This document shows, piece after piece, positions 13,020 through 26,789 of a DNA stretch of 64,000 nt. The number at the start of each line of letters is the position of its first letter. The stretch's first letter is position 1. The translations under genes were made by a program, and so were the position numbers. The notes under the pieces are model-generated. The model was not told where the DNA came from, did no database searches, and saw nothing but the letters and a program-made list of their open reading frames with translations. Source of the DNA: Rhizophagus irregularis (lineage: Eukaryota > Glomeromycota > Glomeromycetes > Glomerales > Glomeraceae); contig NC_089439.1 of the NCBI RefSeq assembly GCF_026210795.1, forward strand, positions 3,906,001 through 3,970,000, in the 5' to 3' direction.

Positions 13020-14163
13020 ATTTTGAAGGAGATGATTATAAATTATAATGATTAGATTTATTTTTAATTGGGGTATATAGAGTATATATACATATTTTCC
13101 TTTATCAAAAAAAAAGGGTCAATCATATGTAACTGTATGACTTAGACTTGTGAATAGATAGAAGAGAACGAAAAAAACACCACTAAAATTGTTATAATCC
13201 ATACTAATCTATACTAATTCGAGTGACAATCAATTACGCATATCATATAATTACCATATCAAATATTATCATATGTATTTTACTTTCATAATCGCTTATA
13301 TAATAATTTTAAATTTTGCCGTTTTGCTTATATAACCTTTTTTTTTTATTATTTTAACCAATTAATTTAATTAAATTTGAAATAATTTCAGATCAGCGAA
13401 AAAATCAAACTTACAATTCCAAAATAGTTGAACAGAGTTGTTATCTATTTACTGAGTTTTGTATAATAACTTTAACTTTGCAAATACTACAACATATACG
13501 CATATAGGAGGAGTGAATTAATTCGAAATTCGAAAAAAAAAGGATTTACACTCGTGTAAATGTTATTCGTATCGGAAATCATTGCGAATTTCTGTAATAT
13601 CGAATTGCGCCAAATTTGGTGAAATCGTCATGACCACTCCTCTAATAATAATATGTTTGAAATATCTTTATTTTTTTAATTATTTTTGATCTATTTGTTG
13701 ATATACTAATATTTTAAGTTATATTGATTCTAATATTTTAAAGTTATCTAATCTTTTAATATTATTATATAATATTATTATATAAGAGAATAAAGTTTAT
13801 AATATTACGGTAACGGTATTTTTGTGTAAAAAATTATTATTATTATTTGTAAAACGAATAATAAAGTTAACAATGTTTTATTTGATAATATAAATTAGAT
13901 CTACGGACCTCCCGTTATAATATTTTCCGATTTTTGTAATACTCAATCTTTAAAAAATTTTGTGAAAAAATTTTGTAAAAGTATTCAGGATTAAATAATT
14001 TAAAGTTAATCCATAAAAGATGGCGGAATTTTATTGGTAAAATTGGAGAATTATGATAATTACTTTTTAGTGTAAAAGAAAATTAAAATTTTCTTGAAAC
14101 AAGTGCTCCCTTTATGGGAGCTATGGGAGCAATACCCCTTATGATACAAGCCCGACGCTCATC
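13020..14163. other. intergenic region upstream of the hydrolase
   Basis: No gene seen. The hydrolase promoter should lie within the first few hundred bases. A small GC-richer hairpin built on GGGAGC/GCTCCC is at about 14103-14130. Confidence 0.5.
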
Positions 14164-15037
14164 ACCCCGTTATAAAACGATCACGACGCTCACAATCATG
14201 ATAAATCATAATCCCAAATCCTGACACACATAACATATTATCCTGACACTTATTATCTTTTTTTTAAACGTAATAATTTTGTTATACCCTTGTAATGAAT
14301 AATAATTTTATTAATATGTAATAATTTTGAAATATTTCGCAAGAATTAATGTCTTGTCTTTATTTTAAAAAATTATTTATTTATTTTTTTCATTAATACG
14401 TCGCAAAATTGAGTAATAATTAAATATTTTTTATATAATATGATTTTTAAAATATTTCGCAAAAAATTAATGTTTTTATTTTAAAAATTATATTTTTATT
14501 AATTAATGATCATACTTTCGCAATATTTAATGAATTATTTATTATTACTGTAGTTAGGAAAATAGATTTCAGTTTTTGCTTTATATTAAATGTTTTGCAT
14601 ATAAAGATATAATCTTTTTTTGAGCTTCATCACAATTAATATAAAGTAAATATGTCTTGGAAATAAAACTTTATCACACAATTATCTTTTAGTTAAGAAA
14701 AATATTTCCACTTCAGCAATCAATCAGCTCGTAACTTAAGAAAATGCTCTTTTACCAATTTCTTTTGCTCCACCATCCTAAAGAGGTATTACTAAAATTC
14801 ACCGGTGTTGATGGTCACCATACCAGCATTATGATGTACTTTTGGCCGGAATTAAAAATTTAATAAAATACTGGCCGGCATTACATCATAAATTCACCAC
14901 TGAGTGACCGTCGCCACCGGTGATATTTAGTAATATATATATTTTTATTCATATTAAGTGTCGAGTTTGGAATTTTGAATTTTCGGGATTATGATTGGTC
15001 AGGATTGTGAGTGTCGGGTTTGTGTTATAACGGGATT
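14164..15037. mobile_element. degenerate inverted-repeat element, about 0.87 kb
   Basis: The segment near 14164-14215 (CCCGTTATAA, then CACGACGCTCACAATC, then AATCATAATCCC) returns as an imperfect reverse complement near 14982-15037. The arms are about 50 bases and roughly 80 percent alike by eye. No coding capacity is visible between them and no clear target duplication was found, so exact ends are uncertain. A shorter element at 14790-14933 sits inside it. Confidence 0.5.
14790..14933. mobile_element. hairpin MITE nested in the element at 14164-15037
   Basis: About 30-base terminal inverted repeats begin TTACTAAA and contain CACCGGTG at both ends. Inner parts also pair, around GGCCGG on the left and CCGGC on the right, so the whole 144 bases can fold on itself. 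It is bounded by TA on both sides, as expected for Tc1/mariner-type insertion. It has no coding capacity. Confidence 0.65.
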
Positions 15038-18000
15038 GGGATTTTTTCGTAGTAAATAAGTTTGTTATAGATTCAATGTTCATTATGAGAATAATTTATT
15101 TTGATATCAAAATTATATAACATTAAAAAGTAGATTTTTTAAGTCGGCGCTGGTTACACATTCAATATGTTTTACAACGTGCAGAATTTTTAATTATATG
15201 ATGATATTTATAAAAAAACTTTTCCATTTATCCTTTAACAGCTTCGTTCAAAATCGTCATTCAAACTATTTGATTTCATTTATAATTACCGATAGAATCA
15301 CTCGATTATGAAAGTTTTTCGGAATTTAAGTTCTGTGTCACAGGACAAAGAATTATGGATTAATAAACTATGTTGCAAGTACATTTCGACGATTTTACAT
15401 ATTGCTGACAGTCTAATTGAAGGTTGATTTCGACTTGGATTCTTGGATGTCGACAACATTTTTAATCATTTCAATTGATATACTATATTTAAGGAAAGCG
15501 TATATACTAGTATCATCGCAAGTAGAAAAGCACCTATATAATTATAAAAGCACATATAATTATGTGTCATTTTATAGCATTTCCTTTAATTTTTGTTCAA
15601 AATAACATCAAAGGCGATATCGAATTGAAATAACCCTTCTCGTCTATAAATATATTGGTAGATTAAATCGAATGGTTATTTTAATACAATCAATAATAAT
15701 GTTTTGCGGAATAATTGGAGTATACTAAAGTATACATATCGGCTCATCAGAAAAGTCTCCCAGAATTTTATATGCTAATGACAGCTTAAATATTAATTGG
15801 CTTGATTTTTCCAATCAGCCGATATGAGATGTATAAAGGATACCATATTAATACAGTACTGTATATAAAAAAAGGTAATGAAGTTAATATTATCTAAAAT
15901 AATGTATTGAAAAGGCGAAAAAAGCCTACACCATACCTAATGATCTAATACTACTTCAGTATTACTGTTCTACTATACTACACTCTGCCAATTTCATTTA
16001 GTTAATACCATGCATTGTTGTACGTCTTATAATTAAAAATATCTTTATACTTGACAAGTACGTTAAGGAGTGTATTATGTATCTTGGTAAGACGATTAAG
16101 AATCGTCAGCACTTCTGTAAAATCATTCATAAAGTACGTGCCAATTTTTCTTTTAAAGCATAATGCTTTAATCTTCATCTTTGAAAGATTCAAATGTAAA
16201 CCCGGGTGATTTCTTTGTTGAATAAGAGATAAATAATGAGATAAGATTTTTTTACAAGACTAATACACCTTAATTCTTATGCAAATTCACTTCGGCCCAG
16301 TCACAAAATAGTAATTCAGGTTTCTAAATCACGTGCTCACGTGACAATAGTCACGCAGTAAAATATATTTAAATCTATAAAGTACATGAGGCCGGTGGGG
16401 AATTGTTGTTTATTCGAAAATTTGATAGCAAAGAAAAAAATTAGCATAAATATTGGCAAAATAATGTAACTTAAGGAATCTCGCTTATTTCGCTTTTATT
16501 TTTGAAAATAAGTGATTTTTCACTTTGTTCTTTTGAAAATTATATTAATAATATTAGACTACAAACTGTGTTATGTGAAATAACTCTTTCCATGTTTATA
16601 ATAAAAGCATAAAACATAATGTATGTATTTTACAATATGGTTATTAATGACATCAAGCTTCATAAGCAACTAATGAAAGATGATTATAGCTCTTCTGAGC
16701 AATAATTAACTCTTACGTTTAAAGCCAGACCTCGATATACCGATATTCGATATACTGGTATATCTTAAAAACTCGATATAACGATGAATTTTACTTTCCC
16801 ACTATATAAGAGAACATATAAATATTGGTATAATTTTGGTATACCGATATTTTTCAAAAACTTTCATGTGAATCCAAGCATATCGTTTGACTGTAATATT
16901 ATCTTTCCATTTCATCCGCTTTTTCTTCTTCATCTACTTTCTTACTTATCATGGTGTTTTTAAGCGAATCCAGAAATAGTAGATGATCGATCTTCAAAAA
17001 TTCCGTGGATGAATGTATGTAACAAGAACGCTACTGTATATCAAGAATGAAAATCCATGGCTTTAACCGGATCAAGGTATTATTAAGAAGTGCATCATAT
17101 ACTGGTGAGATAAGATTTGTCAACAATGGATGCTGTCGCCACGCGTTTAATGAATGATAATTTTACAGAAGATAAATTTCGCTTGAATTTCTTTTAAAAG
17201 CATAATGCTTTTAATTCTTATCTCAGAAGATCTGGAAAGAATAAATTCTTTGAAGAAGAGATTATTTTATAGGAATAATAAAATTTTCATAGAATTTTGC
17301 TGCATTAATTCTAATATTATCATCTACTAAGTTTTACATTTCATCTTATTATATACTTAGAATTATACCATTATTTTCAATTTGAATGTGAATCACTTGA
17401 TTTTTAATACAATAAATTCCATATTATGGTTGTTTAGTAAAACAGTTTTTCAATTGTAATTAATTAAGTTCAGATTTAATTTTGTGGAACAGATTTTTAC
17501 AGTGGAATTTTCTTTCATAGTTTTGCACGTAGTGCATGATATCATTCAATAAATTTATGAAAAATCAAAATGTTTGTACTAATCCTGCTTATTCTATAAC
17601 AGCATACAGGGTGCGTATGTTTGAACCAGATGCAAGAATATTCAGGAATCAGGTATGTAGTAAGCTGTTTCCTAGAAGAATAGTGAGTCATCTATTTTTC
17701 AAGTTCGATGGCGGAAAACAACAAAGCTTGAATTTTGGTTTAGCATTAATGATGAATATTTAATCATATCGTTAATTATACAAAATGAAAGTTAACATCA
17801 AAAAATATATTGAATTTAAATCAATTTTTAACGGCCAAAATTAAGTCAAAACTTACATCAATCTTCATTTGATGATTTTGTCAACCTTCCAATGAAATAA
17901 ACCCATAAATTACTATTTTATTATATCATTACTTTGAAAAACATTATTTATCAGATTTTACACTATAAAATTGAAACATTCTGCCAAATTTACCTGCAAA

Positions 18001-18463
18001 TTATCTATACTGTAATAGATTCTTTATCAACGTAAATATTAATAGATTATTTATTGCTATTTAAATGTTAATAGATTCTATCATAATAATTCTTTTATTA
18101 TATTTTTTTTAGAATTTTCAAATTTACAGACTAATGTTTTAAAAATTTTCTATATAAAAAACCACATATGTCTGAAACTTTTGTATAAATTCTACATTTA
18201 CGAAATAAACAATGTTCGAAAAATCATTCTTAAAATTTCCTCTTCCTGACTTGTTTATTTCTTGCAGTATCAGTAGGATTGCCACTTTCTGCTATGTTGA
18301 ATTTTGGAATGAAGGACTATGTTCTTTACATAGCCGTCAGTGCAATTTTTTATTCACAGTGATTTCAGTACATAAAAAAGCTAAGAGTCGAGAATAATAA
18401 TCTTTAGAGGCTAGGAATATCCTTGTATTGGATTTTTCCGATTTTCCGCCCGTATTCTTTTAC
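15038..18463. other. intergenic region with decayed repeats
   Basis: No gene is supported. Short frames at 15417-15605, 16002-16193, 17536-17763 and 18212-18397 have no recognisable domain. Around 16730-16860 a cluster of related CGATATA motifs occurs on both strands (CTCGATATAACGA, CGATATACCGATAT), suggesting a decayed inverted-repeat element. An AAAGCATAATGCTTT palindrome occurs at 16156-16172 and again near 17198-17214. Confidence 0.5.
15735..15826. mobile_element. short MITE-like inverted repeat
   Basis: CATATCGGCT at the left is matched by AGCCGATATG at the right, and the repeat continues imperfectly inward (CATCAGAAAAGTC against the complement of GGCTTGATTTTTCCAATC). The total is 92 bases with an unpaired centre. 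No target duplication is evident. Confidence 0.5.
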
Positions 18464-18857
18464 ATGACAGAGTGTTTCAATAAGAAGACAATAGCTTCGC
18501 TAGTTATTGCTGGCTTAACGATTGTAATAGGGATGATATTTCAACTAATTGAGCTAATTTTCAATATAAAAAAATACCTGATTCTCTACAGAGATCTATT
18601 ACATAATCTTAATGGTCTTTTCATTCATAATGGTTAGTTTTGCATCTGTATTATCTTACGCAGCAGAAGAATTAAGCACGACAACAATAGTCATTAGTAT
18701 TAGTTGTGTAATAATTATAATATTATTAATAATAAGACAAACAGTAAAGCCAGATGTCAAGACAATTTATGCAATGGGATCATCATTTATATCTGCTGGT
18801 CTGGTTATTTATTTGATAGTAATCCTGATTTCGATGCTAAATTTCAGTTTTAATTAA
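18464..18857 (+). CDS. small hydrophobic membrane protein (tentative)
   Basis: Two exons, 18464-18523 and 18594-18857, join in frame over a 70-base GT/AG intron to 107 residues. The product is mostly hydrophobic, with likely spans at about 9-40 (possibly a hairpin), 49-66 and 77-102. The alternative is that two overlapping frames (18428-18637 and 18612-18857) are frameshifted remains of one protein. A further short hydrophobic frame lies upstream at 18212-18397 and might belong to a 5' exon. I do not recognise the family. Confidence 0.35.
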
Positions 18858-19163
18858 TAATTTGGTAGTAGGATGTTTTCTTGTTGCAAAGGTTATAAAA
18901 TATTATGGATGAAATAGATTACTATATAATCTATTAAAGGTAATCAATATAGTTTTATGGTTTGTTTTATTTGAGGTATTTTAAAAATGTCCGATAATTT
19001 CCGATTGAACAAATGCTGCGTATTTAATGATCCGCAGAAGATTACATACAAATGATTGACGATTGTAAGTTGTAACACAGGCATACAACTTTGATATAAA
19101 TTCAGATTGAAAATTTTTTGACCTTAGAAAACAAATTTTGGCTTATTTGGCGCAGCTATAAAT
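18858..19163. other. spacer and probable listerin promoter
   Basis: A 306-base stretch before the listerin start codon with no reading frame. It should contain the promoter, but I see no distinct motif. Confidence 0.5.
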
Positions 19164-22100
19164 ATGGGAAAATCAAAGAATAAACCTCGAGTTAAAGGAA
19201 ATGCACAACCAGCGAGTAGCAGGTTTGGCTTAATTTACTTCACAGTTCACATACTTTTTAGATCGAATTCTTTATTAAATGTTATTTTTTTATTGCCTCC
19301 TTTTTATATAGTCGAGCTGCAGAAATTATTGCAACTAGTGGACAAGCACCAATTCAAAATTTAGGAGGTTTTGCACAGTTCTTAGGTGGGACAGCATTTT
19401 CGAGCACATCAACTTTAGCAACAAGCGATATAGATAGTGCTGTTAGTAATGCAACTCTCGATCCCGAGTTGGTCCTTATACTTAAAAGGCTATCTAAACG
19501 TGATCCTACTACTAAACTAAAGGCATTAGAAGAATTTGAAGCATATTTAAAGAGTAAAGAAAGAAATGAGAATGAATTAACTGGAATTCTTGATTTATGG
19601 GTAAATATATGTAAGGATTCTTATTGTTTAATTGATTTTGATTCTACAAAAAAAAACAAGAGCATTTACTTAGATATTATTTAATATACAGACGAAATTG
19701 TTTGTTAAGTTGGGAATTGATGTAGATCGTAGAATTAGATATGCTACATATTCTTGTCATCTTACTATTGTGAAAATAATAAAAAAACGGATCGCACCTT
19801 TTCTTAAAGAAATTCTTCCTGTTTGGATAATTTCTTTGTTTGATCAAAGCAAAGACGTTGCTAGGGTGGCTAATGAATCATTTCAGGTTGGTCCTTAGTT
19901 GAAGTAATTTTGTTAGTATGAAGTTAAGAAAGTTAATTTAAATTGGATGTTTTAGGCAGCTTTTCCACCTGAAAAACGAGTCGACGTTCTGGTTTTTGGA
20001 CAGGAAGAAATATTATCTTATATTACAGATATAATTTTGTATAAAACTCCGGAAACGCTAAGTAGGTTCCTCTTAATATTATTGTTATAATTGAAAAAGA
20101 ATTTAGATTGAAAGTCGATATAAAGAATTAGAAGTAAAGTTTTAATAAATATGTCCTGTTTTAACATTAGGTGATCCCAGATTTACATCAAAAGAAGACA
20201 TGGACTCTAAATATCTTAGAGTTGTTGCAAGTTCATATTATTCTCTTGCTCATATTATAAGTCAATTAAAAGAAGACGAATTGGGAAAAAGCGCACAACA
20301 ATATGATAATTTGTTTGATCATAGTAAATTTTGGGCGAATTTGTCTAATGACACTTCAGTCGTGCGGAAATCTTGCTATAGTTTAATAAAAGTTTTGGTG
20401 AATAGACGGCCATGTAAGAATATATGTTAAAATTATTTTTTTTTGCTTGCTTTAAACGATTTAGATTAATATTATCATTTTTTTTTTGTATAATAGCTGA
20501 AATTGAGAAACGATTAGATATGTTTAGTAATACATATCTAATGAAAGTTTTTAACGATAAAGATACAAGTGTTCATGGAGATCTATGGGACTCTCTTCTT
20601 GTATTTACCAAACGTAGGTTCATATTATAATTTTGAATTTATATATTACATGTACTTTTATATTTGCTTACATATGTAATATTTGCTTGCAGAATTTCCT
20701 GAGTCTTGGTTAATAGCCAGTAAAAAAAAGCCAATGTTACCAAAATTATATAACTTTCTCCGATCCGGTGCTTATGGTTCAGTGAATATTTCATATCCAA
20801 GTATATTAGCATTAATTAGTCATTTTCCTAAAGAGGTTTGTTATAGTTAATCTACCGCTTTATACAATTGAAATATTATTAATTGATAAAGGTTTGATTT
20901 ACCAATTATATTTTTAACTTTTAGCTAATAGATTCTGATACACAATTCTATGAAGAATTTTTTTCGAATTTTTGGAAAGGTCTATTAAGTCCTACCATTG
21001 ATCGATTCAATTCTAACGTATTTCTAAAAGCATATTGTGAATGTTTGATATATTATATCATTAAGTTAAGGTGAGCTTATTTCTATTAATTTTTCTTTTT
21101 TCTAATTAAGAATATTTCTTGCTGATATTTTCCATACCAAATTTGTCTAGAAAGTTAGAAAATGAAGATAAACAGATTTTTGTTGTCGAAAACAAATTTT
21201 TTGAATTACTAGAGAATTACTTAGTGGCATTTAAGGTAGATAAAAGAAGACTTGCAATATTGTTATTCTAATATAGTTTAATAATGCGATATTAATAATT
21301 TTTTTTTTTTATGAATTTAGTCTAATACCAAATTTCAGACGGAACAAATGTGTTCTACCATAGCAATACACATCTCCATATTGTCTTCCAAGTTACAAGG
21401 GAAAGGTTTGTTATTCGTTAATAAGTTTTTATTATTTTATTTAATATAATTATCTTTTAAAATAATTTATTCTTTTAGGCGTATTAAAAGTTTTATCCGA
21501 AGTGCTTGAAGGACTAACTACACGAGTTATAACTAGTGGAACTGTTCCCAATCCTGGTCCCAACGTTGAGAAAGATTATATCGAATTCTCTCAAAGACTG
21601 TCAAGTCTCCTTGTTTCATTGATGGAAGATCAACAAGAAAATAATGAACTTTATATTATGGTTGGTTGTAATTATAACTTTATTATAATATAAATTGTTA
21701 ATTAATTTGCAAATTTATTTTAGGTGACAGCTCTTATAGATAAGAATTTCTGCTTGGCATTAAATAGATGTAAAGAGAATAATGGTATATGAGCTTTGAT
21801 ATATATATGTATTTTATTAATTTTAGTTTAATTCAGAATATCATTATCTAAATATTTATTTAATATTTGATTAAAAGGTTGTTCTATAGGGTTGAATCTT
21901 TTGTTGCTAAATTTGGCGAAGAATTTCCCCAACTTTATTTTTAGCCACTCAACTACCAAACAGGTATAGATCTCTATAAACGTATTATTATTATGTTTTT
22001 GTTATATTGATAATATATATTTGATGATAACAATGATAGGCATTAGACGATTTTATCGAAACCACATTCAACAATCTTGTTATAACTTGCCCATTAGATG

Positions 22101-25100
22101 CAATTGATTATTTATTTGAATTCTTTTCGATACATTTGACTTACGTACAAGAATCACAAGCTCAGAAAAGATGGCATGATCTCATTCGAACTTTATTAGA
22201 ACTCGATGAGTTAAAGGAAAAACTCGAACGTGTTCATCCTTTAATAATTAAAGTAAGTCGTGATAAATTAATTTTTCTTTGCAATATGTAATATTGATAT
22301 CAAGTATTCTTAGCTAATTTAATTTGAATTAGGTCTCTAATATTAAACTTTCGAGTACATTGATCAATGATCAATTTAATGAATTTCTAGTATTTCTCAC
22401 TAATGAGTTAATTAATGATAAAATTGATACAACTACGAAAGAGTCAATTGAACATGTATTAGAAACCTCCCTTTTATCAAAAGGTAATGCGCTAAAAATA
22501 TATTATGTCTATAATTATTGGTCATTACTAACTTTGATAATTTAATTATTCTCTGCTTAAGTTTCTTTGTCGGATCAAAAGACTAAGTTTGAAATCGTTA
22601 ATCACTTTTCAAAAGCAATTGTTGCTTTTGCACATTCTTATTACGTTGTTACTGAAGATTCTGTAATACGCGATGATGTTATAATTTTGATTTTGCATAT
22701 TTTCACAAAATTATGTAATGATTTGCAATTCATGGAAATTTTATTGGAATCCCATTTATTACCAATTTCTTGGGCAATATTTGAATTAACTTTTGTAGAG
22801 ACTCATGAAGGATCTGATTCAAAAGTTTTTAAAGATATTGAATCATTAGTTCAAAATTGCTGGAATCAACTTTCAGATTCTTGTCGAGCTCATCAAAAAG
22901 AAGATGTGGTGTTTAGCCACATTTCACAACAGATCAAAGAATCTATTTTGAATATTCAATATGCTGTCAGGTAATAAAGCATGGCTTCATTTATTGAATT
23001 CTTAATGATTGGGTAATTAATGTGCTGATTATTTTTTTTTTAGTCCCACAAATTTTGCACAACGTGTTATTAAATTATGTACAAGTCTTTATCAACATGA
23101 AAATGCGACATCACAAGAGCTCATTGCACCTTTCCTTCTTAGCGACAAAGAATGGCGTCAACTCAGTGAACCTTTGTTAACTTCGTTTGTTAATCCTTCT
23201 TTAAATATTATTGATCCAATGATACTTATTACTTCCAATGAAGAGAAGCAAGCTGATAATCAATTTGAAACTCAATCTAACATATATGATACCTATGGAT
23301 TAAGCGCTTATGCGCGGTTAGGTCTATTTGTGATAGAATTAATAAACAAGATTGGTATCGAGTCATTCTTTGATGTCAAAAATTCATCGATCGATGGAGA
23401 AAATAGACGATTGACTCATTGGGTGCTTTCAGAACTATTGTTGATGCATGTTTTATGTACTGATATTTATCGGTCACGTAAGAAAGGACATCATCTTTGG
23501 GATGCTACCATTACCGAAGAAAGTAATTACCATGGGTTTAAAGCATTCCTTATAGAGTTTCGTACGATATTAAAACAATATGTGAAACATATGGTACAAA
23601 ATATGTCTATAAATTTACGATCACTTGCGACAAATATGAAGACCGGAAATTTATCTGAGAAGTGTCCAATAATTGATTTATCAAGTTTATTTATTGATAT
23701 TTTGAGGCGTTCACATGAAAAATATTCGTATTGTTGGGCAAGAACTTTGCATATTTTATTATCGATTATCTTGAAAGAACTAGATGTAACTATTGTTGAT
23801 GCAGAAGAATTTTTTGAAATTGTTGAATTGGAATCATCTAATTGTGAGTCTAAGCAATATTTTTTTTTTTACTTAAATCATACAATTCCGCAATTTTTTA
23901 TCTGTTTTATTAATCAAGAATGATCAACTATTAGATAATCTTGTCACTAAAATGGCTTTAATCTTATCATTAAAACAATTCCTTGAAACTTCTAGTAAAT
24001 TCAAAAATTTTCAGAATAATCTGGTTGATAAGTTATGCAATTTAAGTGCAACTGATATTTTCAATATAGACGCAAATAATGGTATTATTTTCGTTAATTA
24101 ATGTTCAGTTTTTAACATCATATTCAAAGTTCTTAACATTATTTACCTCATTTTAAGGACAAGAATATTTGTATCTTTTGATAATAAGCACAACAAGAGA
24201 CGATGAGTTTTTCCTGACTCCAAAACGTGCCATAGACTTATTGGAATGTATTTTGAAATGGCATGATGCTGAGGGTGATAAACTATTGTTTGACCCTAAA
24301 TATTCCCATATTCAAATTCAAATTTCGCGTCTTTTTATCTCCATCATTTTACAAATACAAATTTCTCAAGAATCACATTGGAATTTTATTTTCCAGTGTC
24401 TACAGAATTGGTTAAAAGTATTGATTTAGGGTTTTTTTTGCTTGTTTATATTCTTTGTCTAATTTCTAATTTGTATTATTAAATATGTAGGAAAATGGCC
24501 ATTTAGTACTTCGATATGAAGCCATTTATTTATTTTGTCGTTTAAATTATTTGCATGAAACTGTAGCTAAATCCAACAAGGTAACTTAATGTGAATTTAT
24601 ATGTGCTCATAATAAATGTTTGTTGTTATGCATTTAAATTAATGATTAATTTATTAAATGAAGTACGGATCTGAAGATACATCAGACAAAGGCTTATATG
24701 TATGTTTCCCTGTATATAAACCTATAATAGACGAACAACTCTCATATTTCTTGTTTCAAGAAAAAGGTATATTTATCATTATTAAAATTATTTTGGTCTT
24801 GATTTTATATTAATATCACATGAATCTTTATAAAGACCATCAGAAAGAAACTTTTTCAGAACAGTACAATGAATACTTGGAAATTTTATGTGAATCATGT
24901 CAGAATTTGTCTAAACCGTTTTTAATTAATAAAAAGGATGAGGTATTGTTTTTAGCGTTAATATAATCCTTTTTTTCCGAAATACTTAAGTGTTTAAAAT
25001 ATATTGTTTAATTTAGCTTTATTCCTTGTTAACGGTGCCTCATGATGGAATTCAAAAATGTTCTTTTAAGCATCTTCATGTTCTAATTATACAAAAGATA

Positions 25101-26789
25101 ATGAGATTATCGGAAGAATTAGAATTTACGGATGGTTCATATTTGTTTAATCAATGATTTGTGAAGCATGTTGCTTAATATATTATTTAACATATTTTTG
25201 TTATATTATTAGGCGAAACAATAAGTGCGGAGTTTGATAAGGGATTGATACCCTTAATTATACAGACACATGAAAGTAACTATGTTACCCACTCAGCAAG
25301 TACTGATGTCTTTGTAAGTATTATTTTTGTTTTTTTTACTAATTTATTTAATATATTTGTGTATTTATTCTCTCACTCTGTTATTAGACTGCACACAAGA
25401 TATTCGGATATTTGCTTGGTTGGATGCTTGTTTTTGATCACTTTGAATATGCGGTATATAATTCTTGAACGATTATCTAATTTTCACTAATTGATTTTTT
25501 ATCTTATTATCTTATTAAAAATTTCTTTTGTTTACAATTAGTCATATAAAGTTAAAACGCAACTTGTATCATATCTTAAAGAATCAAATAAAACGTCGAA
25601 TTTATTAATGTTTATATTCGATACGCTAGGATTGTCTGAATTTAATAAGCCATACGATCTATCAAAATGGGATATATCTGAGTTTTATATTGAAGGTGAT
25701 ATTATATTTTAAATATTTTATTTTATTTTATTTTTTTAAAAACAAAATATTCATCATTATTTTCGATTTATTAGGTTTTGAAATTCAACATAGTTTTGAT
25801 CTTGGATTTCCTTTGCTTTGCGCACATTTGTATTATCGTTCACTAAAGCATATACCATCAATTGTGAGGTACGTAATCAGAATTATAATTACATATTAGA
25901 TTATGTTATTTATTAACAAATTTAATTTAATTATAATAATTATGATAGAATATGGTGGTCAGAATGCAAAAAACGGCAATTAACTATTGCAATTGATAGG
26001 TATTTAATAAATCATTATAATTAATTCTTGCGTATTCAATATTAAAATTTTTTATTGATAATCATTTATTGAAATTTAGCTATACAGAAAAATATTACAG
26101 TCCAATTATAATTCAAGATCAACTTGAAATGCTTCAAAGTAAAGATGTTAGGTCGCAATTAGAAGATGAAAAATTTATGATAAGGATCGCTCGTAGTTCA
26201 AATGAAGTAATTGCTTCATATATTGTTGATGAATATATTATGGAACTTAGTATTAAAATGCCAGTTAATTTCCCATTACGTCAAGCGGAATTTAATACCC
26301 TGGAAAGAATTGGTACATCAGAAGTTGCAGATCTTAAATGGGCAAAATTGCCTGTTCAAACCGTGGTTAATTCTCGGGTAATTTGATATTTATTAAATCA
26401 TCGTACAAGATTTATCTCTATATCAAATTATAATATATTTTTATTTTTGTGTAGAATGGTAATTTGGAAGTTGCTTTGAATTTATTTAAAAATAACATAA
26501 GTCTCCGATTTAAGGGAGTTGAAGATTGTCCTATATGTTATTCTGTTGTAAGTCTCGATGATAGATCTTTGCCAACCAAAAAATGTATTACTTGCAAGAA
26601 TAAATTTCATGCATCTTGCCTTTATAAAGTAAGTTTATTTTGTTATTTCACCTCCTTTTATCACGCTGTAAGCAATTAAGCCCATATTACTATTATATTT
26701 AATACTAATTTATATATCATTTTTAAAATTCATAGTGGTTTCGTAGTTCAAATTCGACAAGCTGTCCTTTATGTAGAAGATTATTTTAA
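19164..26789 (+). CDS. LTN1: E3 ubiquitin ligase listerin (Ltn1/Rkr1)
   Basis: Thirty-one exons and 30 short GT/AG introns assemble by hand into one frame of 1,716 residues, close to human listerin (about 1,766). Landmark exons are 19164-19222 (start), 22562-22970, 23044-23843 (largest), 26080-26377, 26455-26628 and 26736-26789 (end). The N-terminus has a basic start followed by FLGGTAF, typical of the listerin N-domain. The middle is helical and HEAT-like. The last 50 residues form the listerin RING, split by the final intron: CPIC, then CITC, KFHASCLYKWF and CPLC. Listerin binds the 60S subunit with stalled peptidyl-tRNA and ubiquitinates the nascent chain in ribosome-associated quality control. 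Two acceptors are ambiguous: 21321 or 21339, and 23935, where another AG gives an immediate stop. The gene looks intact. Confidence 0.96.

Noticed and set aside
16002-16193. 63-codon minus-strand frame
   Set aside because: No recognisable motif, no neighbouring exons, chance length.
17536-17763. 75-codon plus-strand frame
   Set aside because: Looks slightly protein-like but has no start context, splice partners or known domain.
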